The notes under the pieces are model-generated. The model ran no database searches. It worked only from the letters and a program-made list of their open reading frames with translations, and had not been told where the DNA came from. The position numbers and the translations under genes were made by a program. A stretch of DNA of 28,467 nt from a virus, in the IMG/VR virus record IMGVR_UViG_3300032245_000847, positions 1 to 28,467 of that record, one strand, 5' to 3'. Below are positions 19,655 to 28,449 of this stretch, piece after piece (within the stretch, counting starts at the first letter, position 1; each line of letters opens with the position of its first letter).

Positions 19655-21031
19655 TCAGAACGTGGGCGTAACCAGGCCGGTGCCGCTGATCTTGCCGTGG
19701 GCGCTGGGGTAGCGACCGAAGGTGTAGGCAAAATAGCTATACACGACGAACAGTGCGCCGAGGCTGGCCGCTGCCGGCTGCTCTGCACGAATGAAGAGCG
19801 GCGCATTCGGATCTTCCCACAGGTGAGCTTCGCTGGCGGTCACACCGTAGATGCGATCCTCGTTCGTGCCTGCACCCAGGTTCGTGGCGATGCTGGCGTC
19901 AAGGATGACCGGAACACCAGCGAGCGTGCCGGCGATCACAACACCATCAGTGGCAGTGTTGTAGGCGCCCGAACCGTTGTAGCTGCCAGCAGTCTGGCTG
20001 CCAGCGCCAGTGACCTGCAGGAACGGCCACGACGTACCGACCTGCGATGCAAGCCAGTTCCAGCGGCGGGGGTGCATCACAAAGTGACTCACGCCCATGT
20101 AGACAGCGGTCTGCACCTGGCTGATCAGGTTGAACAGCGACGGGTACAGCTCTGCAGCGGTGGGCGTCGCGTCAGTGTAGGTCACGCTGACACCTGCGAT
20201 GGCATCAAGACCGTTGGTGGCCTGGTTGATCAGCGTCGAGTCGATCACAGTGTGCACGCGGCGCACCAGGTCACCGATCACGATGGCCTCAGTACCGGTA
20301 CCACGCGTGAGCGCCTGCAGCGAAATCGTCTGCTGGCCTGCAGCGGTCAACACTGCCGGCGACAGCAGCGTATCGTCCATGTTGGTTTCCGACACACCGC
20401 TGTTTTCGGACGACTGCAACGCACCCGATGCGGAAGTGGTGACTCGCGAAATGTTCACCGTCATGCCGGAAGCAGGCAGTTCCCACTTCGTGCAGATGTT
20501 GGCAAGCGGCCGCATCGCTGCGACAGCCGGCGCTGCCAGATCGGTCAAATACTGGGGGACGACGAGACCGGCGAACGCCGAGGTGCCGGCGGCGCGGGTT
20601 TCAAACCCAGGCCGCTCCACACGCTCTTCAGCCATGTGGCGTTCGAGACGCTCGCTGGCCCCAGGAACATGGCCGGTGATGCGGCTGGCAACATCGTTGA
20701 GGAACGACACACCATCAGTATTGTTGTGGCGACCGTAGGTGCGCACTTCGCGGCGCACATGGCTGGTGAACGTGTGAGCCTTCGCGGCCTCAAAGCGGCG
20801 GGCCTCGATCTGCTCCAGCTCAGCGATGCGAGCCTGCAGCTGGTCGATGTCAGCATCAGCGGTGGTCACGCGATCCTTGCTGCCGGCGAAACGCTGCGCC
20901 TCAGCATCGTTCAAATCGCGCTGCTCAGCAGTGGGCTGCTCGAGAATGGCGTCGAGTTCAGCCTTAGCGGCGTGGCGCTCGTCAATGCGGGCCTGCAGCT
21001 TTGCGCGCAGGGTGGTGAGAAAATCAGACAT
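19655..21031 (-). CDS. Major capsid protein, HK97 family
   Basis: The 458-residue protein opens with a helical delta domain (1-90, charged coiled coil with DADIDQLQARIAELEQIEARR) that acts as scaffold and is usually removed by the protease encoded upstream. The mature fold begins near 140 (AFAGLVVPQYL) and contains the P-domain and A-domain patterns, with ISRVTTSASG and LINQATNGLDAI segments and a typical C-terminal LFVVYSYFAYTFGRYPSA. It is preceded by a 124-base gap holding the 23-bp leader and followed by a strong hairpin, indicating special expression control. Confidence 0.93.
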   Translation of the reverse strand: MSDFLTTLRAKLQARIDERHAAKAELDAILEQPTAEQRDLNDAEAQRFAGSKDRVTTADADIDQLQARIAELEQIEARRFEAAKAHTFTSHVRREVRTYGRHNNTDGVSFLNDVASRITGHVPGASERLERHMAEERVERPGFETRAAGTSAFAGLVVPQYLTDLAAPAVAAMRPLANICTKWELPASGMTVNISRVTTSASGALQSSENSGVSETNMDDTLLSPAVLTAAGQQTISLQALTRGTGTEAIVIGDLVRRVHTVIDSTLINQATNGLDAIAGVSVTYTDATPTAAELYPSLFNLISQVQTAVYMGVSHFVMHPRRWNWLASQVGTSWPFLQVTGAGSQTAGSYNGSGAYNTATDGVVIAGTLAGVPVILDASIATNLGAGTNEDRIYGVTASEAHLWEDPNAPLFIRAEQPAAASLGALFVVYSYFAYTFGRYPSAHGKISGTGLVTPTF

Positions 21032-21035
21032 GGTG

Positions 21036-21058
21036 GTGTGCTCCAGTGTTGAGAAGGT
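21036..21058 (-). promoter_or_regulatory. 23-bp leader element shared with tail tube gene, copy 2
   Basis: This copy is identical to 17203-17225. It ends a few bases before the capsid ATG and includes GGAG at 9 bases spacing. The remaining 100 bases of the gap up to 21155 hold no gene; I see no convincing promoter box there. Confidence 0.7.
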
Positions 21059-21155
21059 GTGTGTGGGTTTGTCAGGTGCTATCGGGTGCCGGCTGGTGCC
21101 ACCTGCTGGTGACGGCGAGCTGGCGACGCGATATGCGGCGTGACGCGAACTGTGC

Positions 21156-22136
21156 TCAGGCTAAAGCTGCAGCCTGTGCCTGTGCCAGCCCCAGCGGCAT
21201 CGCGCCAGCTGGCTGCTCGACAGGAATCAGTGACTGGGGGATAATCCAGCGCTTACAGATGCCTGCAGGGTCGATGTCGCCGCTGACGATTTCGCACTGG
21301 CGAGCACCATCGTAGAAAGCGCAGCTGCCACAGACCAGCCCAGGGAATGGGGACGCAGCAACATAGTGGGCGCCGTCAGCGTTGCTGGTCTGGTCGTACT
21401 GGCCGAACACTTCCACCAGCTGTTCATCAGCCATGTGTTGGGCGATCTGGCGTGGCGTAAACAGTTCTGGTTCAGCATCGCGTTGCTCGACCAGATCGTG
21501 GCTGCGCGCAGCCATCATAGTCGGCTGGTCAACCACGCCCACAATGGTGGCGCTGTTCGCAGGGTAGGTGACCACACTGACATCAAACATGGCTGCTTCA
21601 GTGATCAGCCGCTGGGTGTAGTCAGCGTTCCATTCCTGACGCATCACCACGAACGCCCAGCTGCACTGGTCGACATTGCCTGATTCGATGGCCAGCGCCA
21701 GGTCGCGTGCATCAGTCCTGTTGCCATCCATGGTGGCCCGAAACCAGATGCCTACATCGTCGCTTCGCAGCTCAAGGTCACCATCTTTGACGCGCGCCAA
21801 AGCGAGCCCTTCGTGATTGATCAGCAGCCTGCAGTCAGACTGTTCACTGATGCTCTTGTCAACTGCGCCACGCTGGATTGACTCAAGCCAGCCATACGGT
21901 GGGCCACCTGCGACCGGGTAGAACGTGTCCCAGGTGGCCGCGTAGCCTTCAATCACGATGGTGTTTCCATCTTTGGCACGAACCTCAAGCGGGTTTCTGC
22001 GAGCCTCAACACGATGCGCGCGAGTCTTGCCAGCCTGCTGCCGTGTCGCCATGGTGCTGATGCTGTCCAGGTCGATGCCACGATCAGCAACAGACTGATA
22101 GGCCTGTGCCAGTGAACGGTGCAATAGGTCACGCAT
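21156..22136 (-). CDS. Prohead protease (HK97 / U35 type) with four-Cys C-terminal domain
   Basis: The protein has 326 residues. ATG 22136 has AGGAG 8 bases upstream. The protease domain (50-205) shows GYAATWDTFY, NHEG with His108, the CSWAF motif with Ser159 and FDVSVVTYPANS. It would cleave the capsid delta domain. After residue 255 comes a separate module: Cys269-x2-Cys272-x8-Cys281-x12-Cys294-x2-Trp, with the spacing of high-potential iron-sulfur-like or zinc-binding motifs. A C-terminal Ala/Gln-rich tail may serve as scaffold. The extension is unusual for HK97 itself. Confidence 0.87.
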   Translation of the reverse strand: MRDLLHRSLAQAYQSVADRGIDLDSISTMATRQQAGKTRAHRVEARRNPLEVRAKDGNTIVIEGYAATWDTFYPVAGGPPYGWLESIQRGAVDKSISEQSDCRLLINHEGLALARVKDGDLELRSDDVGIWFRATMDGNRTDARDLALAIESGNVDQCSWAFVVMRQEWNADYTQRLITEAAMFDVSVVTYPANSATIVGVVDQPTMMAARSHDLVEQRDAEPELFTPRQIAQHMADEQLVEVFGQYDQTSNADGAHYVAASPFPGLVCGSCAFYDGARQCEIVSGDIDPAGICKRWIIPQSLIPVEQPAGAMPLGLAQAQAAALA

Positions 22137-22150
22137 AAAGGTTTCTCCTG

Positions 22151-22639
22151 TCAGATCAGCGCCAGAATCAGCGCTAACTGATCATCAGTTTCTGGCCGAT
22201 AATCAAAGCTGATCGGATGATAATCACCGAAATGTGGTGAGCCTGTGCTACCTGTTGGCGTGACTGGGCCGAAATCGCCGCTGATGGCTTGCACCAGTAC
22301 GCTGGCAGCGCTCGCTGTCCAGGTCGCTGCACCACCTGTGAAGGTGCCACTGGCACCTGTGTGGCTGATCGTGCCGGCGCTGCCAGTCCAGATGATGGCT
22401 GCGCTGAAGGTGCCACTGGTGCCGCTGACAGTCACTGTGCCAGCGCTGCCTGTCCAGGTGGTGGCACCAGTGAAACTGCGACTGCTGCCAGCAACGCTGA
22501 TGGTGCCGGCGCTGCCAGTCCAGATGATGGCTGCGCTGAAGGTGCCACTGGCACCTGTCTGGCTGATCGTGCCGGCGCTGCCAGTCCAGGTTTGTGGTGT
22601 GGCTGCAGCAGACTGGCCGAATAGCAGCAGCAGTGTCAT
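22151..22639 (-). CDS. Tandem-repeat virion protein (22-residue units)
   Basis: The protein has 162 residues. After a short hydrophobic start it has four units beginning WTGSAGT and ending F-x-A/G-A with a Gly-rich centre, plus a weaker fifth (WTASAAS). The C terminus (HFGDYHPISFDYRPETD) is unique and probably anchors it. Repeats of this kind usually form beta-strands in fibrous or decoration proteins. ATG 22639 overlaps the previous stop (ATGA). The location between protease and fibre-like head genes suggests a head decoration. No homologue recognised. Confidence 0.65.
   Translation of the reverse strand: MTLLLLFGQSAAATPQTWTGSAGTISQTGASGTFSAAIIWTGSAGTISVAGSSRSFTGATTWTGSAGTVTVSGTSGTFSAAIIWTGSAGTISHTGASGTFTGGAATWTASAASVLVQAISGDFGPVTPTGSTGSPHFGDYHPISFDYRPETDDQLALILALI
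22322..22588 (-). repeat. Four 66-69-bp tandem repeats in the 162-residue gene
   Basis: Three 22-codon units and one 23-codon unit follow each other. Alternate units are more alike (first and third share FSAAII endings), which suggests a later doubling of a two-unit block. DNA identity is high, so copy number may change between isolates. Confidence 0.85.
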
Positions 22640-23481
22640 CGCAGCACCGTGCTAGCAGGGAATCTGACGTTAGATGCAAAATCCCAGCTGCGTGGTTCGC
22701 CCTGTGCAGAAACAATGATGCCGGATGTAGTCATCGTGACACGATCAATCACAGTGGTTGTGGTCGCTGACAGGTTCTGTCGCAGCATGGTCGCTGTCGA
22801 AACCAGTTCGACGTTCAACCATTCGGCTGCAGTGAGCCCGTCGCGCACATAGTGCGACGGATGTTTTCCGGCCCAGACTGGCAGGATTATTGTTTCTTCG
22901 ATCAGTTTACGTTCGTCGCTGGTTGATGCTGCAGCAGTGGCGATTGGTAGTGGACTGTTCACGCCCACAGTGCAGATCATCGCGACCATTGAACCTATAT
23001 CGCCCTGAAATGATGTGGTGCCGGTGGTGGTTGAGTTCCCGATGACAAAACCACCGACACCTTGCGTGCCTGATTGGGCTGTGGTGTTTACGATTGTCAT
23101 CGCAGTGGGTGCCTGTTCTATGGTGCCTAGCCACATGCGCCATTCTGTTGCTGGCGCGTTTGTGATGCTGACGAGCCCTGCGACGAACCACCACTGGTTT
23201 GTGGTGATGCCGCTGGGATACAGCACGCTGTCTGCTGTTGCAGTCCACAGCCCTGGCCTTGACAGCGCACTGTTCATCTGCAATGTTCCAGCAGTGCTGC
23301 CCACCTTCACGCCGTAGTTGGCTGTGGCACTGTTCGCACCTATCGAATACAGGTAGCGGCCTGCTGTGAGGGTGGTGGGATAGAACCAGCCCATGACCAG
23401 TGCGCCATGGCTGTTGGCACCGAATGATGGGCCTAGCCTGTTCGCAAAGTCAGATGTTGCCGCACCGAAAGTGAACGGCAT
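22636..23481 (-). CDS. LamG/concanavalin-like virion protein
   Basis: This is a 281-residue beta-rich protein. The first 200 residues resemble a jelly-roll of the laminin-G type (GALVMGWFYPTTLTAGRYLYSIG, then WWFVAGLVSI, GFVIGNSTTTG, FQGDIGSMVAM), a fold that binds carbohydrates. The C-terminal part has an SHYVRDGLTAAEWLN helix and more strands. Its place in the head region suggests a head fibre that may attach the particle to surfaces. Confidence 0.6.
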   Translation of the reverse strand: MPFTFGAATSDFANRLGPSFGANSHGALVMGWFYPTTLTAGRYLYSIGANSATANYGVKVGSTAGTLQMNSALSRPGLWTATADSVLYPSGITTNQWWFVAGLVSITNAPATEWRMWLGTIEQAPTAMTIVNTTAQSGTQGVGGFVIGNSTTTGTTSFQGDIGSMVAMICTVGVNSPLPIATAAASTSDERKLIEETIILPVWAGKHPSHYVRDGLTAAEWLNVELVSTATMLRQNLSATTTTVIDRVTMTTSGIIVSAQGEPRSWDFASNVRFPASTVLR

Positions 23482-23484
23482 TGT

Positions 23485-24294
23485 TCAGTATCTTTCAAGA
23501 TAGACCACTAGCTGCAGGTTGCCTACCGCGCTGAACACTGCTGTGGTGGCTCGAGGAATGAGCGCTGCATACAGGCTGGTGCTACCTGAGCACACATATG
23601 GGATGGCGATATTTTGTGCCTGTGCGACACGTTGCGCAGTGAAAGAGTAGGCGCCTGCAAGCTGGGCGATGCCCACTGTCTTGTTGTAGTCAGTTCCTGT
23701 GGACAGTGCAAAGGCTGCGTTATCTGCAGCAAGTGTCACGCTGCTATCAAAGAACACCACATCGACAGCGCCGATCTTCGCTGCAGCATCAATGAGGGTG
23801 ACGCCTGTGATCATGCCACCACCACCACTGATGCGTGCAGCGTTCGCAATCGTAAACAGGTTGCCCATTTGGTCACCGCTGGTGTAGGAAGGTGTGGTGA
23901 TGGTCAGGCCGGCGCTGGTTACTGCGATGCGCTGCACATCTTTGCGAACCACTGTGTGCAGGTCGCCATAACTTGAAACCGACACGGCTGCGTAATCACC
24001 ATCGGTGGTTGAACCCGAAATATGATTTCTTACGCCGAGCATCATCACGCCAGCGTGACCGTCAACATGCGGCTGATCTTCCTGCTGGAATGCAGACACA
24101 CCAGTGCCACCAGTGTTGATCATCATCGGCTGGACGCGCAGACCTGCAGCAGCAGTCACCGTCGCGACATCGCTGGCTGTGGCAGGGTCACCCACCACGA
24201 TCACCTGCCGATGTTCATCTACACCAGCGCCAACAGTTCTGGTGTCAATCTTTGTGCCACTGCCGGCTGTGATCGGCACATCGCTGTCTGCCAT
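23485..24294 (-). CDS. Beta-rich structural protein, possibly head fibre
   Basis: The 269-residue protein begins with MADSDVPITAGSGTKIDTRTVGAGVDEHRQVI, a start I associate with hypothetical virion proteins of metagenomic phages. The remainder has strands with ISGGGGMITGVTLID and VFFDSSVTLAADNAAF, then a C-terminal beta end. It is followed after 3 bases by the LamG-like gene. Decoration or fibre is inferred. Confidence 0.6.
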   Translation of the reverse strand: MADSDVPITAGSGTKIDTRTVGAGVDEHRQVIVVGDPATASDVATVTAAAGLRVQPMMINTGGTGVSAFQQEDQPHVDGHAGVMMLGVRNHISGSTTDGDYAAVSVSSYGDLHTVVRKDVQRIAVTSAGLTITTPSYTSGDQMGNLFTIANAARISGGGGMITGVTLIDAAAKIGAVDVVFFDSSVTLAADNAAFALSTGTDYNKTVGIAQLAGAYSFTAQRVAQAQNIAIPYVCSGSTSLYAALIPRATTAVFSAVGNLQLVVYLERY

Positions 24295-24296
24295 GG

Positions 24297-24728
24297 TCAG
24301 CTGCCAGTGATCGTGATCGACAGGCCCGAATATGTGATGTTGCCACCGTTCGTTGCGATGCTTGAGCTGGGCACATCGACAGCGATCAGCTGGCGCAGCG
24401 CATCGGTAGCGGCCTCAACATAGAACGCGACACCTAGCCAGGTTTCACCACTGGCCACGCTTGTCCAGGTGTAACCGCTGCTGGTGATCGTCACTGTGTC
24501 GAGCGTGTCATTCTCAGCGACTGCCAAACCTGCAAGCGTTGCCCTGTTATAGCCAGAGGCTGCAGCCTCAGTGGTGCCGGCCAGCAGATCGGCAACAGTG
24601 TTGTAATCGCGAATCGCAGCGACAGTGGGTGTGGTGGTCTTGAACGCCAAAGCGCGCACATCGCTAGACGCGGTGAACGCTGTAGTGGTGATCGTGTGAA
24701 GACCACGGTTAGTCATCGTCATGGGCAT
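24297..24728 (-). CDS. Small beta-rich structural protein
   Basis: The protein has 143 residues. ATG 24728 shares a base with the portal stop (TAATG). It is rich in Thr, Ser and Ala with predicted strands (LDTVTITSSGYTWTSVASG, ITYSGLSITITGS). Early residues contain HTITTTAFTASSDVRALAFK. It is probably a virion component; no family recognised. Confidence 0.6.
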   Translation of the reverse strand: MPMTMTNRGLHTITTTAFTASSDVRALAFKTTTPTVAAIRDYNTVADLLAGTTEAAASGYNRATLAGLAVAENDTLDTVTITSSGYTWTSVASGETWLGVAFYVEAATDALRQLIAVDVPSSSIATNGGNITYSGLSITITGS

Positions 24729-26443
24729 TAGGTCTGCTCCTCGACAACTTCACTGACGCGACCCTGCCTGTCATAAATCACACGCTTTCGGGTCGCTGGC
24801 ACATCGGCCGGCTGCACCACGATGGTAGGCTGCACATCAGCAGCCTGCACATTCACGACAGGTGCCGGCTGATCTGGAACATTCACCTGCACATCAGCAG
24901 GCTGCACATTCACTGTCACATCAGGTGTGGTCACATTCACCACTGGTGCCGGCATCGTTTCTGCTAGCAGTCTGATGGCCTCGAGCTGATCGGCTGCGAG
25001 CTGTCGCTGCTCGCTGATCGCTGGTGCTAACGCTTCGATGGCGCGTGGTAATGCATCTGATTCGCGCAGCTGGATTTCTGGCAGGTTCACTGTCACTTGG
25101 GCTGGCTCTTGCCGGCTGGTGATGTGGCGCAATGCCTCGATGATTCGTGCATCACGCTGTTCTGCTGCTGCGTCGCGGTTAGCGATGCTGTCACGCATGA
25201 TCTGCTGCAGGTCATGCTGGTGGCGTTCCATCTGATCTGGTTGGCTGTCACGCATCACTGGTGCTGATGCCGGCTGCGGGTAGGTGTCGCCACCTTCAAT
25301 GGGTGGCATGTTTTCTAACCGGCGCATGTCATTGATAGTGAGCAAGGGTGCGCCCATAATCGCTGAGACTTCAGCGCTTGTCTTGTAGCTGGCATAGCGT
25401 GCTGCCAGGTCGCTGCGCAGCAACGCGTCGACATTGTGTTTCACATAGCAGCCTGTAGGCACCAGTGTTGACAGCGCCTGTTCAAAGGGAATGAGGTAGC
25501 GCGGCGCCAGTGATAGTGAAATCCAGTCAGCGTTACGCTGCTCCCTGTTCGCGTAGGTGATGGCTGAGCCGCTGACACTGCCACCGATCAGCTCAGGGAA
25601 ACCACCCAGGAATACGCGTGCGATCTCTTCGACGCCATAGCGCTGGGTTTCCAGAAACTGGGAATCCTCAGCGGGCACAGACATTTTTTCGATTTCAATC
25701 TCGCGTGGCATGACCAGTGGTTCACGCGTTCCGCGTGTCACATCGGTCACCTGCTGCTTCAGCGCTCGAGCCTCATCAGGTGACAGCCTGACAGGTGGCC
25801 GCAGGATGATAGATGGGTTACCGCCACCATCAAAGAACTGTTGGCCGAAACGCTGCGCAGCAAGCGCCGCACCTATCGACTGTTTGTGATACTCGACAGG
25901 TGATAGGCCGATAGGCGAGCCAGGCTGCTGGAACAACGCGAAGTGAAACAGATCGCCCATGGGCCAGCGTTCGCGTCGCTGGCCGTCAACATAGACCGAC
26001 CACTGCCACAGGTCGCCCTGCTTCTCCCACTTCCAGGTCACACGATCAGGATGGATTGACACCAGACCGGTAGGCCGGCCTGATTCGACACCCAGCACCT
26101 GGGCGTAGGCGTTGCCGCGTGTCGCCGCGCTGCGCAGCATCTGAGCCCGAAACGCTACCGCTGACACAGACGGGTCTGGATCGGGGTCAGCAAACACAGT
26201 CGACAGTGGCAGCTGCTGCTGCTGGCCGGCCACTGAACGATATTCATCTAGCGGCATTGAAGAGCCCACACCAGCGATCAGCTCGATAGCTGCCCATACT
26301 GCTGACAGTCTGATAGCTCGATCAGGGTCGACCACGACACCTGCAGTTGTCAAACCTGATCTGTCAGCGAACGCCTGCAACGATGCCAGCGTGGCTGCAC
26401 GCTCTTCTACTGGCTGCTGTCTACTGCGTCTGAAGATTGCCAT
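24728..26443 (-). CDS. Portal protein, HK97 family, with repetitive C-terminal tail
   Basis: The protein has 571 residues. The core (30-390) has the HK97-family pattern: AIRLSAVWAAIELIAGVGSSMP, LRSAATRGNAYAQVLG, DLFHFALFQQPGSPIGLSPV and EIARVFLGGFPELIGG. Portals form the dodecameric ring through which DNA enters the head. Beyond residue 400 there is an unusual extension: a helical segment, then repeats of V-N-V with Pro/Asp (about 490-550), and a short KRVIYDRQGRVSEV end. Such tails are frequent in environmental phages and may reach into the capsid. The core is about usual length. Confidence 0.9.
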   Translation of the reverse strand: MAIFRRSRQQPVEERAATLASLQAFADRSGLTTAGVVVDPDRAIRLSAVWAAIELIAGVGSSMPLDEYRSVAGQQQQLPLSTVFADPDPDPSVSAVAFRAQMLRSAATRGNAYAQVLGVESGRPTGLVSIHPDRVTWKWEKQGDLWQWSVYVDGQRRERWPMGDLFHFALFQQPGSPIGLSPVEYHKQSIGAALAAQRFGQQFFDGGGNPSIILRPPVRLSPDEARALKQQVTDVTRGTREPLVMPREIEIEKMSVPAEDSQFLETQRYGVEEIARVFLGGFPELIGGSVSGSAITYANREQRNADWISLSLAPRYLIPFEQALSTLVPTGCYVKHNVDALLRSDLAARYASYKTSAEVSAIMGAPLLTINDMRRLENMPPIEGGDTYPQPASAPVMRDSQPDQMERHQHDLQQIMRDSIANRDAAAEQRDARIIEALRHITSRQEPAQVTVNLPEIQLRESDALPRAIEALAPAISEQRQLAADQLEAIRLLAETMPAPVVNVTTPDVTVNVQPADVQVNVPDQPAPVVNVQAADVQPTIVVQPADVPATRKRVIYDRQGRVSEVVEEQT

Positions 26444-26453
26444 TAGCGGTCGC

Positions 26454-27938
26454 TCACTGCAGGAAGAAATCGAAAACTGGTTCGCTCAGCTGCGCGCGTG
26501 CCATGGCAGCAGTAGTGAGCGCCACCACAGGTTCTGGAGATTTGCGCCTGTCGAAAATCCATGAGTCACCCACTTCTCGCGCTCGAGCTGTCAGGCCGGC
26601 GATTTCTAGCCTGTCATTCTCAACAGATGGCCGGCGCACCTTGCCATCAGAAACTGCTTGCAGAAACGATGTGCAGGCTAGACGATACTGGCTGTGTGTC
26701 AGTGGCTGTAGGCGGCTGGTGTCGAGCTGGGCGCGTTCAAACTCGAACCTGATTTCGCCTAGCGCTGCTGCAGCGGCGCCGCTGCCACCATCCAGCACGA
26801 TGGTTCGTGGCTGCCACCGTCTGGTCAGCTCAACCAGCCGGTGAGCAAGCCAGCCTGTGCCACTGCGATGTTCGATGGTTTCCACATAGCCATCTGCCAC
26901 TGTGCCGTAGGCGATGCTGATCGCTGACCAGCTCGAGTCGATTTCCACATCGAATGCCATCACCAGTGTGTCTGGGCTGATCGCTGGTGGCGTGCTGGTG
27001 GCTGTGTCCATCCAGGCATCTGCTGGCAGTTTGGCGCCGGCCTGCACTGTCATTGATGGCAGCGCATCCCACACTGTCAGGTGTTCGCGGCTAAACAGCT
27101 CTTCGCCCAGCAGACGATATTGGGCCTCTAGGAAGTCGTAGCTGATGCGTGTTCCGAATGCTGGGTTTGCCTGGGCCCACATTGCTGGGTCTGCTGCGTC
27201 TGGTGTGGTCGATGCGAACCTGCCGTGTTCGTCAATCCAGCACACTTCTGCACCATGCTCGAGGTACGCATACCGGCCAGGTTTGCTGCGCAGCGCGTCT
27301 AGGCGCATCTGCCACCAGACTTCGCTGGTTGACAGACCGGCGCTGCCAGTCAAGATCACCTGGCTGTTGGGGTGCGTCGCGAGTGTAGGTGATGACGCGG
27401 CGACATGCTCAGGCTTTAGGTGTTGCGCTTCGTCATAGACCACTAACGCAATGTGGTCTAGGCCGCGTGCGCCACCACCTGTGCGCGCCCGATATTTGAT
27501 GCTGGCACCGTTCCTGAAGTCGATGCCCTGCTCACCGTTCGCCAGGCGCACACGCTTCACCAGCCTGCGCAGATCGTCATAAGCTTCTAGGGTTGAGCGC
27601 AGCCTGTTGAACGCTGACACGCTGGTGGCCAGTTCGTGGCTGGTATGAATGATCTGCTCACGCAGCTGCACAAGCCCATGCAACTCTCTTGCCTGTAGCG
27701 ACTCACCTTTACCGTTCTGGCGTGCCACACAGTGTGCTGCTGTGCGTGCAGCCCACATGCCGGCATCATCGGTGGCCAGCCACGACTGCAGAACGTGCTT
27801 CTGCGCATCGTCCAGTGCCGGCCCATAGGTTTCTGCCAGTTCGATGCAGTCAACTGCTTCAGCCAGACTGGCGTGGTCTGGCACCTTTGCGATTGCTGGT
27901 GACTGTGTTCCTGTCAGCGCGACGGTTGGCGAGTTCAT
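26454..27938 (-). CDS. Terminase large subunit
   Basis: The 494-residue protein has Walker A-like RQNGKGE near residues 74-79, Walker B VVYDEAQ (Asp169-Glu170), the LTGS coupling motif near 197 and nuclease-domain acids in MAFDVEID (Asp330) and IVLDGGSG (Asp383). It packages DNA into the prohead using ATP and cuts concatemers. ATG 27938 follows a TTG at 27941; both overlap the small-subunit gene by about 80 bases. A GTG at 27884 with less overlap is possible. Confidence 0.93.
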   Translation of the reverse strand: MNSPTVALTGTQSPAIAKVPDHASLAEAVDCIELAETYGPALDDAQKHVLQSWLATDDAGMWAARTAAHCVARQNGKGESLQARELHGLVQLREQIIHTSHELATSVSAFNRLRSTLEAYDDLRRLVKRVRLANGEQGIDFRNGASIKYRARTGGGARGLDHIALVVYDEAQHLKPEHVAASSPTLATHPNSQVILTGSAGLSTSEVWWQMRLDALRSKPGRYAYLEHGAEVCWIDEHGRFASTTPDAADPAMWAQANPAFGTRISYDFLEAQYRLLGEELFSREHLTVWDALPSMTVQAGAKLPADAWMDTATSTPPAISPDTLVMAFDVEIDSSWSAISIAYGTVADGYVETIEHRSGTGWLAHRLVELTRRWQPRTIVLDGGSGAAAAALGEIRFEFERAQLDTSRLQPLTHSQYRLACTSFLQAVSDGKVRRPSVENDRLEIAGLTARAREVGDSWIFDRRKSPEPVVALTTAAMARAQLSEPVFDFFLQ

Positions 27939-28359
27939 CAATTTTGCTTTCAGTAGTGGCCGGCATCAGCTCTTCGATTCGGTCGAGCACCAGCCGGTAT
28001 TCGCGCGACAGTACCGCGCGCTTAGTGGAATCTGTTTCAGTGGTGAGCGCGACTGCGAGCTGGTCGCGTGCTGCGAGTAGCCGCTGCTCGCGTGTCGTCG
28101 CTGCGCTGCTGGCTGCTGAGACTTGCAGCCTGGCAAAGCCTGCCGCTATCGACGTTTCTAGGTCGCGCAGTGCGCGTCGGTCTGCGCTGTCACCTTCAGC
28201 GATAACCAGTGCGCGCAACGCTGTACGCTCATCGACCTGCTCGCACAGCTGCTGCAACAGTTCCAGCTCGACAGGCGCTGCAGGTCTGGGCACGCTTGAC
28301 CAGATCGCTAGGCCGGCATCGTTCAGTGGGCGCAGCGAACGATTCACCTGCTTAGCCAT
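27859..28359 (-). CDS. Terminase small subunit
   Basis: The protein has 166 residues from ATG 28359. The beginning LRPLNDAGLAIWSSVPRPA and the helical LELLQQLCEQVDERTALRAL follow the pattern of actinophage small terminases. The centre is a helical Ala/Thr-rich stretch and the C terminus is Arg-rich (RRADRNTVTSNRKGARPR). It recognises the packaging site and regulates the large subunit. It overlaps the large-subunit start. The frame remains open upstream without a start codon. Confidence 0.75.
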   Translation of the reverse strand: MAKQVNRSLRPLNDAGLAIWSSVPRPAAPVELELLQQLCEQVDERTALRALVIAEGDSADRRALRDLETSIAAGFARLQVSAASSAATTREQRLLAARDQLAVALTTETDSTKRAVLSREYRLVLDRIEELMPATTESKIDELANRRADRNTVTSNRKGARPRQSG

Positions 28360-28449
28360 GGTGCCCCATCGTTTCCACCACGCGTCGTGGTGATTGTGGG
28401 CTGCGCAGAAACTGAGCGCCTGCGCCCGTTTTCGGCTGGTTTTCGTGGA
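28352..28449 (-). CDS. Possible junction-spanning small ORF (3' part)
   Basis: This is the C-terminal part of the 109-codon frame that begins at ATG 232 if the ends are joined. It stops at TAA 28352 and overlaps the terminase start by 8 bases (ATGGCTAA). It encodes HENQPKTGAGAQFLRS and a basic end. See the entry at 1-232 for doubts. Confidence 0.3.

Noticed and set aside
19304-21052. Plus-strand open frame of 582 codons opposite the capsid gene
   Set aside because: It lies exactly antisense to the well-supported capsid gene and the small gene after it. Its predicted protein has no recognisable domain and is rich in Arg, Gly and His, as expected from the complement of GC-biased codons.
21059-21155. 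Hidden gene in the gap before the capsid gene
   Set aside because: The stretch has no minus-strand frame with a start and convincing composition. It more likely holds leader or promoter sequence.
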